Translations under genes and position numbers: made by a program | In this document: piece after piece, positions 1-4,292 of the stretch | Position numbering within the stretch: position 1 is the first letter of the stretch | Layout: every line of letters begins with the position of its first letter | The notes under the pieces: model-generated | Seen by the model: the letters and a program-made list of their open reading frames with translations, nothing else | The model's database searches: none | Told to the model about the DNA's origin: nothing | Origin: Dehalococcoidia bacterium | GTDB lineage: Bacteria; Chloroflexota; Dehalococcoidia; Dehalococcoidales; DAOWLH01 | Length of the DNA stretch: 7,371 bases | Reading direction: 5' to 3' | Assembly (NCBI GenBank): GCA_030643515.1 | Contig: DAOWLH010000101.1 | Coordinates: 1-7,371, forward strand

Positions 1-267
1 AAATGCCAGCACCCAGCCATTGGCGGCCAGTGACAGCACGGGCACCATCAGCAGTAACGGGCTCAAGGAAAAGCTCAATAGCAGGGTAAAGATGTTGTTG
101 AACAGGATAAATAGAAAAAAATCTGATTGCGGTAGCGGCGACAGCATTTCGCCGTATTCCTCAAGGGGAAACAGGTCTCCGAGGGCTTCGGTTGGGGTCA
201 CCAGCCCCAGCAGCAGGCCAACGGAAAAAACCATGGTGGCGATGATAATCCAGTTCCTGTACCTCAT
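1..267 (-). CDS. SpoIIM/DUF95-like integral membrane protein, 5' part only
   Basis: The first 89 codons of a leftward gene that continues beyond the left edge. The start is ATG at 267, preceded by AAGGGTGAT on the coding strand, a fair ribosome binding site. Residues 7-24 form a first membrane segment. A short polar loop (about 25-49) follows, then a second hydrophobic stretch (50-75) containing the pair N57-N58, and then a third that reaches an NGW motif near residue 84. The order membrane segment, extracytoplasmic loop, FNN motif, hydrophobic run, NG motif is typical of the stage II sporulation protein M / DUF95 family. That family is also widespread in bacteria that do not sporulate, where its role is unclear; the name does not imply sporulation here. 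It is the last visible gene of the xerD-pcm operon and overlaps a possible 31-residue ORF by 4 bp. Family assignment rests on motif resemblance from the N-terminal half only. Confidence 0.72.
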   Translation of the reverse strand, partial: MRYRNWIIIATMVFSVGLLLGLVTPTEALGDLFPLEEYGEMLSPLPQSDFFLFILFNNIFTLLLSFSLSPLLLMVPVLSLAANGWVLAF

Positions 268-359
268 ATCACCCTTGGGTAATTAACACCATACTTATCG
301 TGGGAAAACAACCTCAGCAAGCCCCCTTTGTCGGCCTTGCTTACATCAATGGCTTTCAT
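264..359 (-). CDS. possible 31-residue small protein between pcm and the SpoIIM-like gene
   Basis: A short leftward frame starts at ATG 359 and stops at TGA 264-266. It encodes 31 residues beginning MKAIDVSKADKGG and ending in NYPRVI. The stop overlaps the ATG of the SpoIIM-like gene in an ATGA arrangement, the usual layout for translational coupling. The upstream GGATAAAG is only a weak ribosome binding site. I recognise no domain and see no membrane segment. It fills most of an otherwise empty 137 bp gap in a tightly packed operon. It could be a real small protein, a leader peptide that couples translation of the membrane protein, or a chance ORF; its size alone cannot decide. Confidence 0.38.
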   Translation of the reverse strand: MKAIDVSKADKGGLLRLFSHDKYGVNYPRVI

Positions 360-404
360 ATCTTTATCCGTTTTAGATAAGAACAGGGCACTATATACCG
401 ACCG

Positions 405-1043
405 CTATTCCTCCTCCCAGGCACCCCCACCAATCAGTGAGACAAAACGACAGCCACCCAGACTGTCAATGGTGTTGTGCTCCTGCCCCCTGGTGATTTT
501 ATACAGTTCCTGCTCATAGCGAGAGCCAACCGGTATTACCAGCCGGCCGCCAACAGCCAGTTGCGATACCAGACTATCCGGCACCCTGGGGGCACCGGCG
601 GTAACCAGTATGTCATCATAGGGAGCCTCATCCGGCCAGCCCAGAGTGGGGCCGGCATGGTGAAAGGTAACATTACTGTATCCCAGGTTATCCAGTCTCT
701 TCCTGGCCGCCTCTGACAGCTCCGGCAAGCGCTCGACAGTAATCACCTGCCGCACCAGCTCAGCCAGTATAGCCGTCTGGTAGCCACTGCCGGTGCCTAC
801 CTCCAGAACCTTCTCCTTACCGGTAAGCTCCAGAGAGGCCGTCATCAGGGCGATGATGAATGGTTGAGATATTGTCTGGCCCAGGCCGATGGGCAGCGGT
901 ATGTCCTCATAAGCCAGGTTCTGCTCCGCAGGAGGTACAAAGAACTCACGGGGTACCCGTGACATGGCGGCCAGCACCCGCTCGTCCCTGATATGTTTCC
1001 CCAGGTGCTCAATTAACCTGGCTCTGTCGGTTTCAAAGTTCAT
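405..1043 (-). CDS. pcm: protein-L-isoaspartate O-methyltransferase
   Basis: A 212-residue cytoplasmic enzyme that uses S-adenosylmethionine to methylate L-isoaspartyl residues in aged proteins, starting their repair to aspartate. The family signatures are present in order: the VPREFFVP element (about 30-37), the GQTISQP active-site loop (55-61, with the conserved Ser59), the SAM-binding motif I VLEVGTGSGYQT (79-90), the acidic post-I segment VERLPEL (103-109), and the GGRLVIPVG strand (165-173). Length agrees with bacterial Pcm (about 208-220 residues). I prefer ATG at 1043 because GGTGGG lies just upstream; an in-frame GTG at 1052 would add three residues but has no obvious ribosome binding site. 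The gene lies 18 bp after the small membrane-protein gene and is clearly co-directional with xerD. Confidence 0.95.
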   Translation of the reverse strand: MNFETDRARLIEHLGKHIRDERVLAAMSRVPREFFVPPAEQNLAYEDIPLPIGLGQTISQPFIIALMTASLELTGKEKVLEVGTGSGYQTAILAELVRQVITVERLPELSEAARKRLDNLGYSNVTFHHAGPTLGWPDEAPYDDILVTAGAPRVPDSLVSQLAVGGRLVIPVGSRYEQELYKITRGQEHNTIDSLGGCRFVSLIGGGAWEEE

Positions 1044-1061
1044 CAGGCCCACCGTGGCAGC

Positions 1062-1340
1062 TCAATCCAGCAACAGTGCCAGTGTTATCAGAGTAGCCAG
1101 CATCACCCCAAACAGAAGCCCAACCCTCCGCAGCTCACTAGGTAATCCCGGATTCTTTACCATGGCTGGTGCCGGACTTGGTGCTGGAGATGCCATCGCT
1201 TCGGGTGTAGCCGCAGCCGGTTGGTCAACAGGAGCCGCCACCTCCGACTGGCTGGCTATAACCTGGTGGCCGTGCCGGCTCTTCTTTTTTTTACCCGGTA
1301 GCTGCTGCTTTCCCCGACGGTGCTTTGCCTTACCCGACAT
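1062..1340 (-). CDS. small basic, Ala/Pro-rich protein with a C-terminal membrane anchor
   Basis: A 92-residue protein of unknown function. Residues 1-25 are very basic, with ten Lys/Arg and three His, including a KKKK run at 17-20. Residues 30-62 form a low-complexity Ala/Pro/Ser linker. Residues 73-91 are a single strongly hydrophobic segment that ends one residue before the C-terminus. This makes it a tail-anchored protein; by the positive-inside rule the basic domain should face the cytoplasm, where it could contact nucleic acid, ribosomes or acidic lipids (inference). The start is ATG 1340, six bases after GGAGG; a TTG at 1343 is also in frame but less well placed. It lies 27 bp after xerD and 18 bp before pcm, so it is almost certainly in the same transcript. 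The linker is low-complexity, so sequence searches may fail and synteny may be a better guide. Confidence 0.8.
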   Translation of the reverse strand: MSGKAKHRRGKQQLPGKKKKSRHGHQVIASQSEVAAPVDQPAAATPEAMASPAPSPAPAMVKNPGLPSELRRVGLLFGVMLATLITLALLLD

Positions 1341-1367
1341 CAAGCTCCTCCCGCAGTTTCGTTTGGG

Positions 1368-2285
1368 CTATCCCTCATGCCTGGCTCTGGGGTGAGCCCT
1401 ATCATAGGTACGCCGTATGTGCTCTGAGGTAAGATGGGTATATATCTGCGTCGTCGAGATGTTGGCATGGCCCAGCAGTTCCTGGACCGACCTCAAATCG
1501 GCGCCACCGCTCAGCATATGCGTGGCAAAGCTGTGTCTCAGGGTATGCGGGGTAACCTGTTTATTCAGACCAGCCTCCTTGGCATACGCCTTCAGTATCT
1601 GCCACAATCCCTGCCGTGTCAGCCGGTCACCACGCTGGTTGAGGAACAGGGCCTGCTCGGCATCACTGCGGACAAAGCGAGGCCGAACCTGGATAACATA
1701 TTCCTCCACCACCTGAGCTGCCTGGGGGTAAATAGGAACCAGGCGCTCCTTGTTACCCTTGCCAAAACAGCGTACATAGTTGTCACCGGTATTTACATCA
1801 TCCAGATTCAAGGACACCAGCTCGCTGACCCTCATACCGCTGGCATATAAAAGCTCCAGCATGGCCCGGTCTCTCTTGGCTTCCGGTGTAGACGCCCTGG
1901 CCGGCTGGTCAATCAGCTGGCGCACCTGGCTGATGGAGATGGCATCGGGCAGCGGTTTACCCACTTTGGGCGAGCTTATATTCTCCGTCGGGTTAGCTTT
2001 TATCTTGCCTTCCGCCAGCATAAACCCGAAAAAGGACTTGGCTGCCGCCACCTTGCGGGCCTGCGTGGTGGCGGCGTAATTTCTCTCCTTGAGATTAAGC
2101 AGGTAGCTCAACATTTCCTGGCGGCTGAAACTGGTCCACAGCGGAATCACCCCCTGCTTGGACGCCTCCTGTTCAGCAAAGTCGGCCAACTGGTTGAGGT
2201 CGTTGCGGTAGGCCTCTATGGTGTTTCCGGCAAAACCCTTCTCAACAGCAAGGTAGTTCAGAAAGCCATTTATATCCTCTTTCAC
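1368..2285 (-). CDS. xerD: tyrosine recombinase XerD-like
   Basis: A 305-residue site-specific recombinase of the XerC/XerD type, which resolves chromosome dimers at dif near the terminus. The N-terminal SAM-like DNA-binding domain spans about residues 1-95 and the catalytic domain the rest. All active-site residues are visible: R152 (ASGMRVSEL), K176 (GKGNKE), H247 and R250 (HTLRHSFATH), H273 (LLGHANI) and the nucleophile Y282 (TQIYTHL). Their spacing follows E. coli XerD with an offset of three or four. The start is a GTG at 2283-2285, four bases after a perfect AAGGAGG; an in-frame ATG at 2327 would add 14 residues but overlaps the predicted -10 element. It is the first gene of the leftward operon. 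No integron, transposon or phage genes surround it, so a housekeeping Xer role is more likely than a mobile-element integrase. XerC cannot be excluded. Confidence 0.93.
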   Translation of the reverse strand: MKEDINGFLNYLAVEKGFAGNTIEAYRNDLNQLADFAEQEASKQGVIPLWTSFSRQEMLSYLLNLKERNYAATTQARKVAAAKSFFGFMLAEGKIKANPTENISSPKVGKPLPDAISISQVRQLIDQPARASTPEAKRDRAMLELLYASGMRVSELVSLNLDDVNTGDNYVRCFGKGNKERLVPIYPQAAQVVEEYVIQVRPRFVRSDAEQALFLNQRGDRLTRQGLWQILKAYAKEAGLNKQVTPHTLRHSFATHMLSGGADLRSVQELLGHANISTTQIYTHLTSEHIRRTYDRAHPRARHEG

Positions 2286-2317
2286 TGCCCCTCCTTGCCG
2301 CAAGTTAGTTACTGTCC

Positions 2318-2326
2318 ATTTTAACA
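2318..2326 (-). promoter_or_regulatory. candidate extended -10 promoter for the xerD operon
   Basis: The coding strand reads TGTTAAAAT, an extended -10 (TGn plus TAAAAT), 33 bases before the GTG of xerD. The matching -35 position (TTAATT) is poor. The same TGnTAAAAT form occurs upstream of uvrC. It lies in the most AT-rich stretch of the window, between two divergent genes. Confidence 0.4.
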
Positions 2327-2378
2327 TAACTGAAGAAAAAAATTAAGACACGACAGGCGAAATGGTAATTTAGTTATA

Positions 2379-2407
2379 TTGACTATCTAAATTGATAGCT
2401 ATATTAT
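2379..2407 (+). promoter_or_regulatory. strong sigma-70-type promoter for the Ala-rich coiled-coil gene
   Basis: TTGACT (2379-2384) and TATTAT (2402-2407) are separated by exactly 17 bp, each one mismatch from consensus. The expected transcript start is about 2414, giving a leader of roughly 30 bases. A clear ribosome binding site, GGAGG at 2434-2438, lies seven bases before the ATG at 2446. This is the best promoter I see in the window. Confidence 0.65.
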
Positions 2408-2409
2408 AG
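2383..2409. repeat. two adjacent small inverted repeats overlapping the promoter
   Basis: CTATC-6-GATAG (2383-2398) fills most of the spacer and overlaps the last two bases of the -35. CTATA-T-TATAG (2399-2409) directly follows and contains the whole -10. Short dyads placed on a promoter are typical of repressor operators, but arms of 5 bp in AT-rich DNA can arise by chance. Confidence 0.35.
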
Positions 2410-2445
2410 GGATAAACCGGCCAGGTCTCTTTTGGAGGATTTAAG

Positions 2446-3075
2446 ATGGTGGATATAAATGCCACCCCGCAGGCAGATTACAAGCGGGCCAAGATACTAA
2501 CCAAGCCCCTGCCCCTGATTCTCGACGAGATGGAGGCCAACATCACCGCTGCCGCCGAGGCCGCCCAAAGAGCTGAAGAGTCAGCCATAGCCTCCGGGGA
2601 AGCAGCCAAGGAAGCCACCGGCGCCGCCGACGAGGCCAGCCAAAGGGCAGTGGAAGCCAGGAAGGCCGGGGAGAAGGCAGCCGAAGTGGCTACACGGGCA
2701 GCCACCGAAGCCGCCGCCAAGGCCGAGAAAACAGCCAGGGCGGCAACTGACGCCTCGGAGAAAGCAGCCGGTAAGGCCGATGTGGCCGATAAACAGGCCA
2801 GAGAAGCCATCGAGGTATTTAAAAAGCTATCCGAAGAAGCTAGCCGCAAGGCCGATGAGGTCCGCCAGGCCGGGGAGCTGGCCGCCGAAAGGTCTGCCCG
2901 GGCCGCCGCCGAAATTGCATCACTGGCCTCATTCTCCGTTGCCGCTGCCAGAGAGGCAGCTCAGGCAGCCCAGCAACTAGCGGAGCAAATAATGCTCAAG
3001 GCCGAAGAGACCAGGAAGCACATCAATGCTCTTTGCGAGGCTTCAAAGCCCCCCAAAGCTGACGCCGATAAATAG
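2446..3075 (+). CDS. alanine-rich coiled-coil (Ala-coil) protein of unknown function
   Basis: A 209-residue protein with 64 alanines (about 31%), rich in Glu, Lys and Arg, with no Trp, one Tyr, one Cys (C197) and no signal peptide or membrane segment. From about residue 37 to 99 it keeps a seven-residue register with Ala at the fourth and seventh positions (for example A40/A43, A54/A57, A61/A64, A68/A71, A82/A85), the pattern of a tightly packed Ala-coil. Breaks are S50, G75, K92 and T96. Larger residues (I, V, F, L) enter after 120, and the region 151-182 is again Ala-rich. The first 34 residues differ and hold a short hydrophobic PLPLIL patch; the last ten are a Pro/Lys tail. The start is fixed by a good ribosome binding site. 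It stands alone behind a strong promoter. LEA-type stress protection, a structural filament or a nucleoid-linked role are all possible; the sequence does not choose between them. Confidence 0.85.
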   Translation: MVDINATPQADYKRAKILTKPLPLILDEMEANITAAAEAAQRAEESAIASGEAAKEATGAADEASQRAVEARKAGEKAAEVATRAATEAAAKAEKTARAATDASEKAAGKADVADKQAREAIEVFKKLSEEASRKADEVRQAGELAAERSARAAAEIASLASFSVAAAREAAQAAQQLAEQIMLKAEETRKHINALCEASKPPKADADK

Positions 3076-3092
3076 GGCTGTTTATCAGCACC
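3075..3092 (+). terminator. weak hairpin just after the coiled-coil gene
   Basis: GGGCTG (3075-3080) can pair with CAGC plus CC (3086-3092, one bulged A) around a TTTAT loop, starting at the last base of the stop codon. No T-run follows, so it is not a standard intrinsic terminator. It sits in the 24 bp gap between two convergent genes. Confidence 0.22.
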
Positions 3093-3099
3093 CCAATAT

Positions 3100-3264
3100 C
3101 TAGTCCTTCTTCACTTCCGGCTTGGTCTCTACCGGACGGCAGCAGCCACATGTACAGGCACTACCTTCAACGCAGGCCTCACAGCAGTAGAGAACGCCCT
3201 CTTTTTCCTGCCCTTTTCCGGCGATATAACAGCCACACGTCGGACAGATTTGCTTTGACCTCTT
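3100..3264 (-). CDS. metallothionein-like Cys-rich frame with no normal start codon
   Basis: A 54-codon leftward frame with ten cysteines in three groups: C7, C10, C12 (CPTCGC), C27, C28, C31 (LYCCEAC), and C37, C39, C41, C42 (CTCGCC), followed by a charged tail. The central YCCEAC after a G-x-LY turn, plus the flanking CxC clusters, resembles bacterial metallothioneins of the SmtA/BmtA type, which bind Zn, Cd or Cu through Cys thiolates. On the coding strand GGGAGG (3271-3276) lies six bases before codon 1, the ideal distance. That codon is AAG, and an in-frame TAA at 3268-3270 rules out an upstream start. No ATG, GTG or TTG occurs in the frame before the first Cys. Either the start codon was lost (AAG is one base from ATG), the sequence has an error, or initiation is unusual. 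The gene is last in the cluster after the Trp-rich protein, 18 bp downstream of it. The coordinates take AAG as the presumed start. Confidence 0.6.
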   Translation of the reverse strand, partial: KRSKQICPTCGCYIAGKGQEKEGVLYCCEACVEGSACTCGCCRPVETKPEVKKD

Positions 3265-3282
3265 GAATTACCTCCCGTACGG

Positions 3283-3615
3283 CTAATACTCTTTGATCTT
3301 TTTCATCGGCAGCAGGCAGCTTCTCCAGGTGCCTTCGGCGTCGGGCAGGGCAATAACCATCCCCCACAGGTCACCGCTGCCGCTACGGACAAAGTGCCAC
3401 CAGTGAGTGAACGCCTGCGGGATGCCCTTGGTGCGGAAGACTATCTCGTCGACCGGGCCGAAGGTCTGCACCGCCAGCCCCGGCCAGTCGGACAGACCAC
3501 CCGGGACTCCATCAATTTGAACGCTAACCTCTTTCTGCCCCCAGTCTATCTCCAGTTCCACGTCCCACTCCCTATCCGCTCCGGGCAAGTGCCCCCGGCC
3601 ATGAAAGACCTCCAT
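3283..3615 (-). CDS. Trp-rich 110-residue protein of unknown function
   Basis: I do not recognise the family. The protein has seven tryptophans in 110 residues (17, 25, 44, 72, 73, 84, 97), one Cys (C100), no membrane segment and no signal peptide. Alternating hydrophobic stretches such as VELEIDW and EVSVQIDGVP suggest a mainly beta structure, and the FTHWWHF segment at 69-75 is distinctive and could be a ligand or metal site (inference). It begins at ATG 3615, eight bases after AGGAG, 24 bp downstream of the methyltransferase stop, and ends 18 bp before the metallothionein-like frame. The tight spacing supports one transcript. Codon use looks like its neighbours and there is no sign of decay. 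Confidence 0.72.
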   Translation of the reverse strand: MEVFHGRGHLPGADREWDVELEIDWGQKEVSVQIDGVPGGLSDWPGLAVQTFGPVDEIVFRTKGIPQAFTHWWHFVRSGSGDLWGMVIALPDAEGTWRSCLLPMKKIKEY

Positions 3616-3638
3616 CTGCCTGTCTCCTGTTTTTTATT

Positions 3639-3668
3639 ATTATACCTTTTCGGCTACGATGCTGGCCA
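3639..3668 (-). promoter_or_regulatory. possible internal promoter before the Trp-rich gene
   Basis: A perfect TATAAT (3639-3644 on the complement) overlaps the methyltransferase stop codon, with TGGCCA 18 bp upstream (3663-3668) as a weak -35. The 3616-3644 gap is very AT-rich. It could give extra expression of the Trp-rich and metallothionein-like genes, but the -35 matches only four of six positions. Confidence 0.28.
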
Positions 3669-4173
3669 CTGCCTTCTTATCGGAGATAATGCCTTCGCGG
3701 TAGCGAAGACAGCGAAAATTACGAAACATATCAAGAAGCTCGTTGTGCCGCAACAGGTGCTCCGGGTCCTGAGGTTTGCCCCACTGGGCCTGGTCAACGA
3801 GATAGGTCTCGTAGACAACCACACCGCCCGGCCGCAGGCCATCTCTAATCTGCGGTATCAAGGGGCGGTAGAGATATCTGAAGCAGATGATGACATCATA
3901 GACGCCCCGCCTGATCTGGTAATCACCCTCTAAATCGACGACCTCAGCCCTGACGGTGACTCCCGCCTGCTGTGCCAGCTCCAGGGCGTTATCTACCCTC
4001 TCGGCCGATATATCAACACCCTCCACCTCAAAGCCCCTCTGGGCCAGGTAGACGGCTTCACGGCCATTCCCCATAGCCACATCGAGGATGCGTCCCCGGG
4101 GTAACAGGGCAATATTATCTGCCAGGAACTGCGCCGGCTGGAAACTGCTTCTACGGCTACATGTCTGCTTCAT
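3640..4173 (-). CDS. class I SAM-dependent methyltransferase, TehB-like
   Basis: A 177-residue cytoplasmic methyltransferase with a Rossmann-type fold. Motif I is ILDVAMGNGREAVYLA (29-44), the acidic residue that binds the SAM ribose is D54 in VEGVDIS, an acidic VDLE follows at 79-82, motif IV-like YDVIICF is at 92-98, and LRPGGVVVYETY (113-124) is the post-motif strand. Motif I carries AMGNGR where most members have a G-x-G-x-G form such as GCGxGR; the second and third glycine-loop positions are kept. The C-terminal DPEHLLRHNELLDMF segment (136-150) is typical of small TehB-type methyltransferases. TehB itself acts in tellurite resistance, but family members have varied or unknown substrates, so substrate is not assigned. 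The ATG at 4173 has only a weak upstream TTAGAG. It is the first gene of the leftward cluster and is divergent from uvrC. Confidence 0.85.
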   Translation of the reverse strand: MKQTCSRRSSFQPAQFLADNIALLPRGRILDVAMGNGREAVYLAQRGFEVEGVDISAERVDNALELAQQAGVTVRAEVVDLEGDYQIRRGVYDVIICFRYLYRPLIPQIRDGLRPGGVVVYETYLVDQAQWGKPQDPEHLLRHNELLDMFRNFRCLRYREGIISDKKAVASIVAEKV

Positions 4174-4202
4174 CTCTAACCATAGGTGACCAGGCTACAT
4201 GT
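4155..4202. repeat. 10 bp direct repeat on either side of the methyltransferase start
   Basis: GGCTACATGT occurs at 4155-4164 (inside codons 4-7 of the methyltransferase) and again at 4193-4202 (in its leader), 38 bp apart. Each copy includes the palindrome ACATGT. It might be a regulator site pair or chance. Confidence 0.3.
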
Positions 4203-4211
4203 TCACCCTAT
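4182..4211. repeat. inverted repeat in the methyltransferase promoter and leader
   Basis: ATAGGTGA (4182-4189) and TCACCCTAT (4203-4211) form an inverted repeat with one extra C in the second arm and a 13-base spacer. The second arm covers the candidate -10 of the leftward promoter, a position suited to a repressor. Confidence 0.33.
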
Positions 4212-4233
4212 CACTTCACCGGCCATTTTTCAA
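4205..4233 (-). promoter_or_regulatory. candidate promoter for the methyltransferase cluster
   Basis: On the complement, TTGAAA (4228-4233) is followed after 17 bp by TAGGGT (4205-4210), which is preceded by TGA as an extended -10. The -35 has five of six consensus positions, the -10 only three. Spacing to the ATG at 4173 is plausible. Confidence 0.35.
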
Positions 4234-4240
4234 ACCAGCT

Positions 4241-4268
4241 TTGCCCAGTATGGTGGCTATGCTAAAAT
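4241..4268 (+). promoter_or_regulatory. candidate promoter for the uvrC operon
   Basis: TTGCCC (4241-4246), a 16 bp spacer and TAAAAT (4263-4268), with TGC before it as an extended -10. The expected transcript start near 4275 leaves a very short leader before the ribosome binding site GAGAGGAG (4281-4288) and ATG 4293. I see no obvious SOS box in the 119 bp gap. Confidence 0.45.
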
Positions 4269-4292
4269 GGTTATTGTGCGGAGAGGAGTAAG

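Noticed and set aside
1368..2285. XerD-like gene as sign of an integrated mobile element or integron
   Set aside because: No attachment-site repeats, cassettes, transposase or phage genes are nearby, and the operon partners are housekeeping genes.
2286..2327. Longer xerD starting at ATG 2327
   Set aside because: The 14 extra residues do not resemble an Xer N-terminus and the ATG overlaps the candidate -10, while the GTG at 2285 has a perfect AAGGAGG at the right distance.
2478..2849. 123-residue ORF antisense to the Ala-rich gene
   Set aside because: Its Ala/Ser-rich composition is what the complement of GCC/GAA-rich codons gives; no ribosome binding site or promoter supports it.
3179..3367. 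62-residue leftward ORF overlapping both the Trp-rich gene and the Cys-rich frame
   Set aside because: It runs out of frame across the end of one gene and the start of another, has no family features and no ribosome binding site, and the Cys-rich reading of the same DNA is far more protein-like.
3394..3933. 179-residue rightward ORF across the Trp-rich and methyltransferase genes
   Set aside because: It is antisense to two well-supported leftward genes and shows no motif.
4174..4292. SOS (LexA) control of uvrC
   Set aside because: I found neither a CTG-N10-CAG box nor a GAAC-N4-GTTC type box in the gap before uvrC.
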